Below, one piece after another: positions 18,834 to 28,245 of a stretch of 64,000 bases of DNA. Each line of letters starts with the position of its first letter. The first letter of the stretch is position 1. A program made the position numbers and the translations under genes. The stretch is from contig NZ_FOCL01000003.1 in the NCBI RefSeq assembly GCF_900110105.1, forward strand, positions 62,001 to 126,000, in the 5' to 3' direction. The notes beneath the pieces are model-generated. The model was not told where the DNA came from. It worked only from the letters and a program-made list of their open reading frames with translations, and did not search any database. The stretch comes from Mucilaginibacter gossypiicola. GTDB taxonomy: Bacteria; Bacteroidota; Bacteroidia; Sphingobacteriales; Sphingobacteriaceae.

Positions 18834-20354
18834 TTATTGTTGTCTGCCCGAATTATTCAGGTTAGGGTTAATGTTAACCTGGTTAAGCGGATATGGGAAA
18901 TACTCGTCGCGCGGCAACTGTACGGTATTGGTTTGGCCAATACGTTTTAAGTAAGCATTCACGACCACATCATATTTTCCAAAACGTTTCAGGTCGGCCC
19001 TTCTTTTACCCTCGTAATATAGCTCCCAACCGCGTTCCTGTAATAAAGCGTCGCGGAAAGTTGCCTGGGTAAGATTAGCCTGCACCAATAACTTGGCGTG
19101 TGACCTGCCTTTAACCTGGTTTACCAATGAAACAGCCTCGGCAGTTGGGCCGCCCAGTTCATTTAAAGCTTCAGCACGGCTCAATAACACATCAGCATAG
19201 CGTAAAATGTCAACACTATGTCCATCATAATATGCGTTGGCTCCGTTTGGATCCGCATATTTCATGGTTGCAACATCCGGCATATATAATACGCCATCCG
19301 GAGCGGTAGCACCCTGCGATGGAGCTTGTTTGTGCGTTAATCCGTCAACACCCTGGTATTGGGTAAAAAACATTTTTTTACGGTCATCCTCATCGCCATA
19401 ACTGTTGTAAAAATCCCAGGTTACCGCATAGTACTGCCACCTGTCGGTTAATACCGGATGACTTAGCGGACCGAAGTGGTTCAATAATTCAGTGCCATTA
19501 ACGTTGGCATCGCTTAATACCGAGAAGATATTTTCAGAGCACCAGGTGTTCGATTCTTTAAACAAACCTTCGTAGGTTGGATATAACTGATAGATTCCCA
19601 AATCCATTACCTGTTTGGTTAAATCAGCAGCTTTTTGCCATTGATGCTCACGCAGATAGATCCTGGCCAACAGAAACATCGCTGCACCTTTGGTAGCACG
19701 ACCAACATCATTACTTGTATAAATATCGCTTTTGGTATAATCTGTAGGCAATACATTGATTGCATTTTGCAGATCGCTGATCATCAGCGCATCGACATCT
19801 GCAACAGGACTTGGAGGAGTCTGGGCTTTATAGTCAGGATTGGCTATATCTTTTTCGGTGTTTAAGATCACCGGCCCCCAGGCATCCGTAAGATCAGAAT
19901 AAGCTATAGCACGCAGAAATTTCATTTCAGCCAAAAACTGACTTTTCTGAGCATCTGTGATACTCTTCATTGCTCCGATATTGTAGATAGCGTTATTGGC
20001 ATTGGCTACAAGCTTATAAATCTGCTTGTAATCCTCAGCTATCAAACCGTTGGCCGAGTTCCATTGCACCAACGATAATTGTCCAGGGTCGCCTGCATAA
20101 CTACAATGGCCTACATCGGTGGTTAAATCGGTAAGGGCGAAATGCCTTACTGTCCAATAGTCATAGTTATCGCCGACCGAAGGACCTTTCAGGCGTGCAT
20201 AAACCGCGTTCACAGCCGCAATAGCGTCTGACTTGGTAAGAAACGCGTTTTGGCTTGTTAAACTGCTGTATATCTTAGGTTCAAGGCTGGATTTGTTACA
20301 GGAAAACTGAGTAACCACCGCAGCTGCAAGGAGTAGAATATTATATTTTTTCAT
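18834..20354 (-). CDS. SusD/RagB-family glycan-binding lipoprotein (PUL 1)
   Basis: A 506-residue surface lipoprotein with a lipobox (QFSC, Cys19). The SusD fold is shown by the N-terminal TPR-like region, FLAEMKFLRAIAYSDLTDAWGPVIL (~135-160), ARIYLREHQWQKAADLTKQVMD (~230), and the C-terminal QERGWELYYEGKRRADLKRFGKYD and PRDEYFPYPLNQVNINPNL motifs. It captures glycan on the cell surface and lids its partner SusC, whose gene ends 39 bp upstream. The C-terminal half is the variable glycan-binding part, so ligand cannot be read from sequence. Confidence 0.95.
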   Translation of the reverse strand: MKKYNILLLAAAVVTQFSCNKSSLEPKIYSSLTSQNAFLTKSDAIAAVNAVYARLKGPSVGDNYDYWTVRHFALTDLTTDVGHCSYAGDPGQLSLVQWNSANGLIAEDYKQIYKLVANANNAIYNIGAMKSITDAQKSQFLAEMKFLRAIAYSDLTDAWGPVILNTEKDIANPDYKAQTPPSPVADVDALMISDLQNAINVLPTDYTKSDIYTSNDVGRATKGAAMFLLARIYLREHQWQKAADLTKQVMDLGIYQLYPTYEGLFKESNTWCSENIFSVLSDANVNGTELLNHFGPLSHPVLTDRWQYYAVTWDFYNSYGDEDDRKKMFFTQYQGVDGLTHKQAPSQGATAPDGVLYMPDVATMKYADPNGANAYYDGHSVDILRYADVLLSRAEALNELGGPTAEAVSLVNQVKGRSHAKLLVQANLTQATFRDALLQERGWELYYEGKRRADLKRFGKYDVVVNAYLKRIGQTNTVQLPRDEYFPYPLNQVNINPNLNNSGRQQ

Positions 20355-20393
20355 TTGATTTAAATTTTGTTGATCCCTTAAATGGATAATTCA

Positions 20394-23300
20394 TTAATGG
20401 ATAGATGCCTTAATACCGAATGTTATCGTTTTAAATGCCGGGAAGGAGTTAAAATCTAAACCACCTCCGAGAGCCGACCGGATTGGAACCTGGCCAGGGT
20501 GCGCGCCAGTGTCATCGGCATGTACGTTTGCTTCCGGGTCGGTACCTTTATAACCGGTAATGGTCCACAGGTTTTGCGCTTCGGCATAAATCCTGATGCC
20601 CTGTAAAATTTTCATATTTTGAAATAACGAGGCTGGGAAGTTGTATGCCAGCGTAAGCGATTTCAAACGCACATAAGAGGCATTTTCAACAAAACGTGAG
20701 TTTACGTAGCTACCATAGGTGCTCAGGTAATAACCTTCACGCGGGATAGATGTATTTTCGTTTTTACCTGCAACAAACCTGTTCAATGCAGCTGCTCCGG
20801 TTGTTGATTCCAGTACCATGTTGTTCATATTGTACAGGTAGTAATCAAACGCCCCCTGGAAAAATATACCCAGATCGATGCCTTTATAATGAAAATCGTT
20901 ACCAAAACCGGCCATGTAATGCGGGTTTGAGTTACCCAGGTAAGTACGGTCGGCCGGAGTAATTACACCATCGCCATTAACATCTTTGTATTTAGGGTCA
21001 CCTGCTTTTGAATTTGGTTGCGGGGCATAGCTTTCCCCTGTTTTTATAACACCTTGGTATACATACCCATATAATTCACCCAGCTCAATGCCTGGTACAA
21101 CCCTTGTAAACTCCTGGCCCGAAACAGTACCGCTTGGGTTGGAGGTATTAGTGCTTATTATTGTAACCCCCGGACCTAAATCTAACGCCTTTTGTTTGTT
21201 GTAAGCAAATGTAACTGTAGTATTCCATGACAGGTCTTTGCTGCGCAGGTTGCTGGTATTTACCGAAAGCTCAATACCCCTGTTTTGGATAGCACCGCCA
21301 TTTATCCATTGTGTTCCGTTAGTAGCGCCCCATTGTGCCCCAATCGGTACCTGGATAAGCAGATCGGTAGTTTTTTTACTGTAATAATCAATACTTGCGT
21401 TGATACGGCCGTTAGCAAAACCCATATCTAAACCAATATCCAATTGTCTTGTTGCCTCCCATTGAAGGTTAGGGTTTGCAAGGTTTTTGGGCTCGATACC
21501 TGGTTGTAATTGCCCGCTTCCATTGATTACTGTGTTATAGGAGCCAAAGGTTGCGAGATATAAACTTGCAGGGATGCGGTCGTTACCGGTAACACCGTAA
21601 CTTACGCGGGCTTTTAAATTAGAGAAGGTATTCAGATTTTTTACAAAATCTTCATCAGTTAATTTATAAGCCACAGCGCCAGCTGGGAAAAAGCCTGAGC
21701 GCTTGTTTGAACCAAATTGTGATGATCGGTCATCACGATAAGAGAATGACGCCAGGATCTTATCCTTATAAGCATAATTTAACCTTGTGAAGTACGAGGT
21801 AAGAAAAGCCTCCGCTTTGCTGCTTCCGTAACCATTGCTTAATGATCCGGCATTTAAATTATAATAAAGGAACGCATCAGTTGAGAAACCTTTTGCACCG
21901 GAAAGTAATGATTCGGCAACATCTTTTTGGTTTGATGTACCTAACAATATGGTAAAATCATGGTCTTTTTTAATATTGAACTTATAAGTCAAATAGTTCT
22001 CAGCAATCCACCTGAAGTTTGAATAGATCTGCTCTGCAGCCACACCACCCTGTTTTGCGCCTGCAATTGTTGTTGTTGGCAGGTATTGTCCCGTAGTGGT
22101 TTGATTATACTCTGTACCTGCAGTCAAATGGTAAGTTAAGCCATTGATGATTTTATAATCCAAACCAACATTGGCATTGATCAGCTTATTACCGCTGTTA
22201 TTAGTTGGCTCCAGTAAACCTGCTAATGCATTGGTTTTGGTGCCCTGGGTAACGTAATAATTGTAAGTACCATCGGCATTATATGGTGCTACGTTTGGTG
22301 GTGCCGTAAGTAAACTGAACAATGGTGCGGTGATATCGCCAGTGTATGATTGTAAAGTTGAAGTTGAATTTGCACCGTAAAAATTACCGCTGATCTTAAT
22401 GTTTTCATTCACCGTTTTTTCGGCGCCTATTCTTGCGGTGTACCTTTCAAAACCGGTATGTTGCAGCACACCAACTTGTTTAATGTGGTTACCGGCGATA
22501 TATAATTTTGAATTCTGATCGCCTGCACTTAAGCTAACGCTTTGATTTTGAACTGTAGCATTGCGGGTTGCCAGTTTTAACCAGTTGGTATTGGCCACCT
22601 GGAAACTTGATGGATAAGGTTGGGGCTTACCATCTTCAAGGGCGGTAGCATTTTGGATATCGGTATATTGCTGACCGGTTAACAGCTTGGGCTTATAGGT
22701 TAAATATTGCGTACCGCCAGATATATCAGCATCTAAAGAAACTTTACCGTTTTTTCCTTTTTTGGTAGTGATCAAAACAACACCATTACCACCTCTTGAA
22801 CCGTAGATGGCAGTTGCAGATGCATCTTTCAGCACCTGTATATCTTCAATGTCGTTCGGGTTAACCTGACTACCGGCTTCACTAATGAAACCGTCAACCA
22901 CATACAGCGGTGCTGTAGAAGTATTGATGGAGTTACCACCCCTTACGGTGATATTGATTCCTGAGCCCGGCGCAAAGCTGGCCTGTTGTACCTGCACACC
23001 GGCTGCTTTACCCTGAATAGCCTGGCCGATGTTAGATGTAGTACCGCCAAGCGTGAGGTTATCACTTTTGATTGAACTGATGGATCCGGTAAGGTCGCCT
23101 TTTTTAACGGTACCGTAGCCTACAACTACTACTTCGTTCAGTTTATTGAGGTCTTCCTGCAAAGTAATAGTTACGTCAGAGGAACCGCTAATTGATACTT
23201 CCTGTGGTTTATACCCAACATAAGAAACAACCAATATTGTTGAATTGCCCTTTAATGTAATTTTAAATTTGCCGTTAACATCGGTTGTTGTAGTATTTTT

Positions 23301-23504
23301 GACACCTTTTTGGGTAACGGTGGCGCCAATTACGGGACCGTCTTTATCTTTTACGCTACCGTTGATTACTGTTTGCGCATTGGCAAGTACCGGCAATAAT
23401 AGTAGCAGGCAACAGCACATCAATTTAAAAAGGCCGCTAATCTGCCTCCTTAAATAAATGTGTTTGCTGAAGCCCTGATCGGGGTTTGAGTAAATTTTAA
23501 TCAT
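20394..23504 (-). CDS. SusC/RagA-family TonB-dependent transporter (PUL 1)
   Basis: A 1036-residue outer-membrane importer. After a signal peptide (the hydrophobic LMCCCLLLLLPVLANAQ run ~28-44; a downstream Met may be the true start) come a carboxypeptidase-D-like regulatory domain (INGSVKDKDGPVIGATV), a plug domain introduced by LNEVVVVGYGTVKKGDLTGSI, and a 22-strand barrel to the C-terminus. There is no STN domain, so it is not wired to an anti-sigma factor, unlike the SusC at 56638. Two CAAACGTTTG sites lie 123-165 bp upstream of its start and are the likely control point. It imports oligosaccharides with its SusD partner. Confidence 0.95.
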   Translation of the reverse strand: MIKIYSNPDQGFSKHIYLRRQISGLFKLMCCCLLLLLPVLANAQTVINGSVKDKDGPVIGATVTQKGVKNTTTTDVNGKFKITLKGNSTILVVSYVGYKPQEVSISGSSDVTITLQEDLNKLNEVVVVGYGTVKKGDLTGSISSIKSDNLTLGGTTSNIGQAIQGKAAGVQVQQASFAPGSGINITVRGGNSINTSTAPLYVVDGFISEAGSQVNPNDIEDIQVLKDASATAIYGSRGGNGVVLITTKKGKNGKVSLDADISGGTQYLTYKPKLLTGQQYTDIQNATALEDGKPQPYPSSFQVANTNWLKLATRNATVQNQSVSLSAGDQNSKLYIAGNHIKQVGVLQHTGFERYTARIGAEKTVNENIKISGNFYGANSTSTLQSYTGDITAPLFSLLTAPPNVAPYNADGTYNYYVTQGTKTNALAGLLEPTNNSGNKLINANVGLDYKIINGLTYHLTAGTEYNQTTTGQYLPTTTIAGAKQGGVAAEQIYSNFRWIAENYLTYKFNIKKDHDFTILLGTSNQKDVAESLLSGAKGFSTDAFLYYNLNAGSLSNGYGSSKAEAFLTSYFTRLNYAYKDKILASFSYRDDRSSQFGSNKRSGFFPAGAVAYKLTDEDFVKNLNTFSNLKARVSYGVTGNDRIPASLYLATFGSYNTVINGSGQLQPGIEPKNLANPNLQWEATRQLDIGLDMGFANGRINASIDYYSKKTTDLLIQVPIGAQWGATNGTQWINGGAIQNRGIELSVNTSNLRSKDLSWNTTVTFAYNKQKALDLGPGVTIISTNTSNPSGTVSGQEFTRVVPGIELGELYGYVYQGVIKTGESYAPQPNSKAGDPKYKDVNGDGVITPADRTYLGNSNPHYMAGFGNDFHYKGIDLGIFFQGAFDYYLYNMNNMVLESTTGAAALNRFVAGKNENTSIPREGYYLSTYGSYVNSRFVENASYVRLKSLTLAYNFPASLFQNMKILQGIRIYAEAQNLWTITGYKGTDPEANVHADDTGAHPGQVPIRSALGGGLDFNSFPAFKTITFGIKASIH

Positions 23505-23626
23505 ACGTGGTGGTGTTAGTATTAATTAATTGTTAGTTTTCTGTTGCGATTTAGCCTTGTTTTTTAATATTGGAAATTAGAGATACCGGATTTTGAAAGC
23601 AAAAAAACGCCCCTGCAAACACAGCG

Positions 23627-23636
23627 CAAACGTTTG
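23627..23636. promoter_or_regulatory. LacI-type operator, susC-proximal
   Basis: Palindrome CAAACGTTTG, preceded by G and followed by T, centred about 128 bp upstream of the susC start. It matches the GCAAACGTTTGC form before the lacI gene. The second copy lies 33 bp further upstream (centre to centre), about three helical turns. Confidence 0.8.
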
Positions 23637-23659
23637 TTTTCGGCAAAATCAGGCCTATG

Positions 23660-23669
23660 CAAACGTTTG
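23660..23669. promoter_or_regulatory. LacI-type operator, susC-distal
   Basis: Second CAAACGTTTG upstream of susC, preceded by G and followed by A. The 33-bp spacing from 23627 puts the two sites on nearly the same face of the helix, which would allow cooperative binding of two dimers. Confidence 0.8.
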
Positions 23670-23839
23670 AGTCAAAGTATTTTGCGATGACAACAGTCAA
23701 TAATTGAGATTATTTGAGGTCTTAAACAAGCATTTAACATTGAGGATGGGGCATCAATGCTATGCAATCGGCGTATTTAGAGCCAACAATGGAAAATTTT
23801 GATTATGAGCGGGTTGAAATGGACATACGTCATTTAGCG

Positions 23840-23914
23840 CACAGCGTAACAATCGCAAGGATGCAGGGCAGCTCTGCTATGTATAGCATGCGATTGCCAC
23901 GCTGCGCTCGCACA
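23840..23914. repeat. REP-like element, copy 2 (decayed)
   Basis: The right part (GCGATTGCCACGCTGCGCTCGCA, within about 23888-23912) matches the end of copy 4 at 48905-48930. The left part (GTAACAATCGCAAGGATGC) has lost the clean terminal repeat. It lies between the GH109-like gene terminator and the susC regulatory region. Confidence 0.5.
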
Positions 23915-23934
23915 TGTTTTTTTACTATCACCCC

Positions 23935-23967
23935 TTAAAAAAGTAAAGCCCGGCTTTTGGCCAGGCT
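23935..23967 (-). terminator. Intrinsic terminator after the GH109-like gene
   Basis: Stem AGCCCGGC (23947-23954) with GCCAGGCT (23960-23967), one mismatch and a 5-nt loop. On the minus strand it is followed by TTTACTTTTTTAAG, giving a U-rich tail. It lies 34 bp after the stop codon. Confidence 0.75.
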
Positions 23968-24000
23968 AAACATAAAACATGCAAAAAATATAAACGATAA

Positions 24001-25350
24001 TTAAAAGCCGCTATCATCAAACGCAAAGGTGTTTTTGCGCTCTTTCCATTTACCACGGGTAAAATCAGGAAACGCTACGCTGGCATTACCTTCTTTCAAG
24101 GATTTTGTTGATAAAGGAGTAATTACACTCATAGTAACAGAATCATAAACATCAATAGGCGTTTGGCGTTTTTGCTTAACCGATTCTACGAAAGCATTAA
24201 ACACAAACCAATCCATACCACCGTGACCCGCACCTTCGGCAAATTTTTCGTATTTTTTCCAAAGCGGGTGGTCATATTTATCAAACCATTCTTTTGCCGG
24301 ATCCCATGAATCATCTTCTTTTGATTTATGGTCGATATACACGCTTTTGTTTACATCCATCCATAAACCTTTAGTACCCTGTACACGGAAACCTAATGAA
24401 TACGGGCGCGGCAGGTGAGTGTCGTGGCTCAGCATTACAGTTTCGCCATTGGCACAGTTGATCATGGTAGTGATTACATCGCCGTTTTTGTAATGGATTT
24501 TAGCGTTCGGGTGGCCGGGCGATAATTCTTCTACATAAGCCGCCAAACCTTTTGCTTTGCTGCTGAACGATACCAGGTTGGTAAAACGGTTACCTGCATT
24601 GATATTGGCATAATGCATACATGGGCCCGCACCATGGGTTGGGTAAATATCGCCATCTACATCTATGTTGAACTGGGTGCGCCATTGTGCTTCGCTCAAA
24701 GCTTTAGGGCCATACTCAACGCCACCGCCGTAATAATGCTTGCCGTCATTGAATAATACGCCTCGTAAATTGTGCTGATATCCGCCTTCTAAATGGACAA
24801 TCTCGCCAAACAGGTCTTGGCGCACCATATTTAAGGCAGCCATCACATCGCGACGGTAACAAACATTTTCAAGCGTCATGTATGGGATACCTGTTTTTTC
24901 GGAAGTGTTAACGATATCCCAGTGGTCTTCAACCGTAAGGCCGGCAATTACCTCGCAACCTACATATTTCCCTGCCTTCATAGCGTCAATAGCCTGGGAG
25001 TGGTGAAACTGCCATGGCGTAGCAATAATTACCGCATCGATATCTTTATGATCCAGCACCTTTTTATAGGCATCCAATCCGCCGGTGTATTCCTTTACAG
25101 GTGCATGGCCTTTTTTCGCGATGTATTCGCGGCAAATTTTCAGTGAACTTTCCTGCGTATCGCAAATAGCAATAATCTCCACATCATCGCGAAGCAAACC
25201 TTCGGCAATATGGCTCATGCCACGGGCACCTACGCCAATGTAACCTAAACGGACTTTTGCAGGAGCCGAAGCAAACAGGCTTCCTGAAGGTAAAATGCTA
25301 AAACCGGCTGCCGCAATTGCGCTGGTTTTCAAAAATTGTCTTCTTTCCAT
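24001..25350 (-). CDS. Gfo/Idh/MocA-fold enzyme, GH109-like (alpha-N-acetylgalactosaminidase type)
   Basis: A 449-residue protein with a twin-arginine-type leader (MERRQFLKTSAIAAAGF) predicting Tat export. The Rossmann motif GYIGVGARG (36-44) binds NAD. The family 109 landmarks are present: YPTHGAGP (236-243), with Y236 and H239 at positions known as catalytic in this NAD-dependent glycosidase family, and GHGGMDWFVFNAFVES near residue 375. GH109 enzymes remove alpha-GalNAc by oxidation-elimination. A non-glycosidase dehydrogenase remains possible. It follows the DUF3472 gene by 24 bp in one operon, under a LacI-type operator. Confidence 0.82.
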   Translation of the reverse strand: MERRQFLKTSAIAAAGFSILPSGSLFASAPAKVRLGYIGVGARGMSHIAEGLLRDDVEIIAICDTQESSLKICREYIAKKGHAPVKEYTGGLDAYKKVLDHKDIDAVIIATPWQFHHSQAIDAMKAGKYVGCEVIAGLTVEDHWDIVNTSEKTGIPYMTLENVCYRRDVMAALNMVRQDLFGEIVHLEGGYQHNLRGVLFNDGKHYYGGGVEYGPKALSEAQWRTQFNIDVDGDIYPTHGAGPCMHYANINAGNRFTNLVSFSSKAKGLAAYVEELSPGHPNAKIHYKNGDVITTMINCANGETVMLSHDTHLPRPYSLGFRVQGTKGLWMDVNKSVYIDHKSKEDDSWDPAKEWFDKYDHPLWKKYEKFAEGAGHGGMDWFVFNAFVESVKQKRQTPIDVYDSVTMSVITPLSTKSLKEGNASVAFPDFTRGKWKERKNTFAFDDSGF

Positions 25351-25374
25351 ATATAATTTTGAGGTTTTTGGGGC

Positions 25375-26685
25375 TTATTTATTGGGGAGTTTTTCAAATT
25401 CAATTAAAGGTTTTTGCTTTGTTGCGCTGCGATCGTACGGAGTTTTAAGCGGGACATAATTATTAAAGAAACCGCCATTCTGTAACAAGAACTTATCGCC
25501 TTCTTTCCCTCCTGCATAATCCTTACGATAGTTGGCATTGGCTGTAGCATCGCCGGTATAAATAGCATGCGTAAGCTCCAGCCAGTTATTTTCGCTGTCT
25601 CCTATCCATTGGTTAGTAAAATATGCCTTGCGGGTCTTATCACCGTTTTCGGGTTCAAAATTTTCCACAAACGAATACAAATGCGTTAAGTAAGTGGCCT
25701 TTTGCGGACGGTTGAAGCTGGCTATCAGAAACCATTTATCAGCAGCCACATCTTTAAAGTATGCAGTATAAGTAGTTGTTTTTTTCGCCTGGTCAGGCTC
25801 TGCGCTTAGCAGGAAAGCGTAAGCCTGTCCTGCTTTCCATGGAAAACGCATATAGCTTTGTCCGCCCGAGCCCTCGTTACCAAATTCGCCGATGTGTACA
25901 TTACTGCCGTGTTTAACAAGTTTAATACGCATGCTATCAGGGATACTTTTAGGATCTTCGGTATTAAAAGGGCTCCATACCGAAAATAATACACGCCGTT
26001 CGGTTGCCGAATTTACCTGCATACCAAAATAGCCCTCGCCAAATCCGTCGGCCATAAAATACGAACCTATCACGTCCTGTCCTTTTGGTACTATAATTTC
26101 GTTATAAAACCATTTTACCTTATTCTCTTTATCTGCTGCCACTGGGTAACGCAAATGTACAGATGGCCCCCTCCTGCCAAAATGGAATGAACTTCCCTTG
26201 GTAACGTAAGCAATATCGTTATCCGTTTTTTGCAGGGTAACTACCAGGTCAGATACATCTGCGTAAACAGCACCTGTTTTATTGATCCCTTTTAAACTTA
26301 CTTTTATATAGCCAGGTTCTGTAATATGAAGCTTTCCAAAACTAATGGTATCAAATGCGGTATTATTTAATTTTTTAACAAAGGTGTTTTTTCCTGCCGA
26401 TAGCTGTATAGTGCTGCTGCCTTGCGGCACCCGTATCACCAGCGCAAGCTGCAGATTCTGCGCAACACTAACCCTGAAATAAATATTGGCTGTTGATTTA
26501 GCGCTTTTCAGGCCAATTAATCCTTCGTCGGTAATGGTATCAGGAGCATTTACCCAGGCATTACCGCCAAGTGGGATCACGTGGCGCAGTTTTGAAGCGT
26601 CGATGTGTGCAGTTTGCGCGCTGGCAAACCTGTTGCTTACAATAATGAATAGTAGCGAGAGGCAAATTATAATGGTTTTCTTCAT
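25375..26685 (-). CDS. Secreted DUF5077/DUF3472 protein
   Basis: I take the ATG at 26685 (MKKTIIICLSLLFI...) as the start because it gives a normal signal peptide ending ASAQ; an in-frame ATG at 26742 would add 19 unlikely residues. The N-terminal ~130 residues after the signal form a beta-sandwich of the DUF5077 kind. The C-terminal ~260 are DUF3472-like (WFYNEIIVPKGQDVIGSYFMADGFGEGYFGMQVNS, ~190-225, and HLYSFVENFEPENGD, ~345). The family is common in Bacteroidota PULs and has lectin-like folds, but no known activity. It is the first gene of an operon with the GH109-like enzyme, with a CAAACGTTTG site 85-94 bp upstream. Confidence 0.75.
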   Translation of the reverse strand: MKKTIIICLSLLFIIVSNRFASAQTAHIDASKLRHVIPLGGNAWVNAPDTITDEGLIGLKSAKSTANIYFRVSVAQNLQLALVIRVPQGSSTIQLSAGKNTFVKKLNNTAFDTISFGKLHITEPGYIKVSLKGINKTGAVYADVSDLVVTLQKTDNDIAYVTKGSSFHFGRRGPSVHLRYPVAADKENKVKWFYNEIIVPKGQDVIGSYFMADGFGEGYFGMQVNSATERRVLFSVWSPFNTEDPKSIPDSMRIKLVKHGSNVHIGEFGNEGSGGQSYMRFPWKAGQAYAFLLSAEPDQAKKTTTYTAYFKDVAADKWFLIASFNRPQKATYLTHLYSFVENFEPENGDKTRKAYFTNQWIGDSENNWLELTHAIYTGDATANANYRKDYAGGKEGDKFLLQNGGFFNNYVPLKTPYDRSATKQKPLIEFEKLPNK

Positions 26686-26769
26686 CATCAGATTATAACA
26701 CAAGTATCGGTTCATAAATGTAGTCGCATTAGTGGCTTTCATAAAGAATTAAATGCTTCAATTTCAACG

Positions 26770-26779
26770 CAAACGTTTG
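26770..26779. promoter_or_regulatory. LacI-type operator before the DUF3472-GH109 operon
   Basis: CAAACGTTTG with G on the left and A on the right, 85 bp upstream of the 26685 start. A near-consensus -7 box (minus strand TACATTTA, plus coordinates 26715-26722) lies between operator and gene. Confidence 0.78.
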
Positions 26780-27050
26780 AAAAATGGCTGTAATTATCCT
26801 ATAACTGGCATTATTTGAAAAACGGGCTTTTATCAAGCATCCAGGAGTTTATGCTTTTTAATTGAAAAACGAAGATAAACAGCTCTGCCAACCGGTTATT
26901 TCTCTCAATATTTTCATTGCAGATGCTGGCCGCCGGTTTTTAGTCCGGGTAATCTCAATACTTTAAATTGCAACACAGCAAATGCTAAAATCTCCATTAT
27001 ACCAATCAATTAACATTTGCAAACCGGTGATCGGGACTAACAAAGACTAC

Positions 27051-27062
27051 GCAAACGTTTGC
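27051..27062. promoter_or_regulatory. LacI-type operator before lacI (autoregulatory)
   Basis: The perfect 12-bp palindrome GCAAACGTTTGC, the best copy in the window, 77 bp upstream of the lacI start. A near-consensus -7 box, TAACTTTA, lies at 27102-27109. Its position implies autoregulation. Confidence 0.82.
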
Positions 27063-27138
27063 AATACAGCCACAACAAGCCATAATTTCATAATAATCGC
27101 TTAACTTTAACTATATAAACACTATTAGCCCATCATTA

Positions 27139-28164
27139 ATGCAAACAAAGCCAACTACTATAAAAGAGATAGCGCAAATATTAGGTATCTCGGTGTCTAC
27201 AGTCTCCAGGGCCTTGCATGACCATCCAAGCATAGGGTTAACCACAAGGGCAAAAGTTAAAAAACTGGCTGGCGAATTAAACTACGAGCCAAACCAAACC
27301 GCCATTTTTTTGCAAAAGGGTAAAACCCATACTATCGGGGTTATTTTACCAGAACTTTCGGAAGCTTTTTTCTCATCGGCCATAAGTGCCATTGAAGATA
27401 CCGCCTACAAAAAAAACTATACGGTGTTGCTGGCACAGTCGCACGATGATGAGCAAAAGGAAAAACAACTGGTTGAAAAAATGAAAAATCACCGGGTTGA
27501 TGGACTGCTCGTATCCGTGGGGAAAAGTACCTCATCCTATCAACACTTTGAAAATTTAAAGAAATACAATATTCCCGTAGTTTATTTCGACAGGATCCCT
27601 TCCATTCCCAACATTCACTACGTGGCATGCAACATGGAAATCGGCACTATTGAAGCCGTAAGCTACCTGCTAAAAAAAGGACACCGGGCAATAGGCATGA
27701 TCAACGGGCCCCAAACCATGGTAGCCACCGGCGAACGCAAAGAAGGCTATATCAAAGCCATGACCAAGAACAGGCTTAAATACGATCCGTCGCTTATAGT
27801 TTCATGCGACCTTACCGAAGAGGGCACAAAAAAAGCATTGGATGAGCTGCTGGCCAGCAAACGTAAACCAACCGCTATTGTAACCTTTAACGATTATGTG
27901 GCGCTTTTTGCCATTAAACATGCAACCAAATTAAACATCAGGGTTAATAAAGACCTTGAATTTGTAAGCTACGCCAATTTACCGCTCATCCATTATATGG
28001 AAAACATCCCTGCCGCTTCTGTTGAGCAATTCCCTTATTTACAAGGGCAAAAGGCAACCGATATCCTGATGGACCTGCTGCACCACCAGGACACTGGCAG
28101 CACCGAACCAAGCGCCTTTTACAAGGTAATTATTGAATCACAACTGGTCGAAAACAAAAAATAA
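27139..28164 (+). CDS. LacI-family transcriptional regulator
   Basis: A 341-residue DNA-binding protein. The N-terminal HTH (TIKEIAQILGISVSTVSRALHDHPSIG, ~7-33) and hinge helix region (~50-60) are standard. The rest is the periplasmic-binding-like effector domain, beginning HTIGVILPELSEAFFSSAISAIEDTAYKKNYTVLLAQS. The regulator is surrounded by the five CAAACGTTTG palindromes, the form of site that LacI/PurR/CcpA proteins bind (central CG). It is probably the local sensor of a sugar or sugar phosphate from the PUL. Whether it represses or activates cannot be decided; the operators lie upstream of the predicted -7 boxes. Confidence 0.95.
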   Translation: MQTKPTTIKEIAQILGISVSTVSRALHDHPSIGLTTRAKVKKLAGELNYEPNQTAIFLQKGKTHTIGVILPELSEAFFSSAISAIEDTAYKKNYTVLLAQSHDDEQKEKQLVEKMKNHRVDGLLVSVGKSTSSYQHFENLKKYNIPVVYFDRIPSIPNIHYVACNMEIGTIEAVSYLLKKGHRAIGMINGPQTMVATGERKEGYIKAMTKNRLKYDPSLIVSCDLTEEGTKKALDELLASKRKPTAIVTFNDYVALFAIKHATKLNIRVNKDLEFVSYANLPLIHYMENIPAASVEQFPYLQGQKATDILMDLLHHQDTGSTEPSAFYKVIIESQLVENKK

Positions 28165-28182
28165 GCATTCTTAAAAAACACT

Positions 28183-28192
28183 CAAACGTTTG
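28183..28192. promoter_or_regulatory. LacI-type operator before the sugar kinase gene
   Basis: CAAACGTTTG flanked by T and C, centred 58 bp before the kinase start and ending 27 bp before the -7 box at 28219. It lies 18 bp after the lacI stop codon, so the kinase has its own regulated promoter. Confidence 0.8.
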
Positions 28193-28218
28193 CGCATGGC
28201 TATCGTTTTACAATTAGT

Positions 28219-28226
28219 TATGTTTG
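28219..28226 (+). promoter_or_regulatory. -7 box of the kinase promoter
   Basis: TATGTTTG, an exact match to the Bacteroidota TAnnTTTG element, 19 bp before the kinase ATG. The best upstream TTG overlaps the operator (28190-28192) at a longer than usual spacing, so the -33 element is weak. Confidence 0.5.
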
Positions 28227-28245
28227 ATGAGTTAACGCCCATAAT

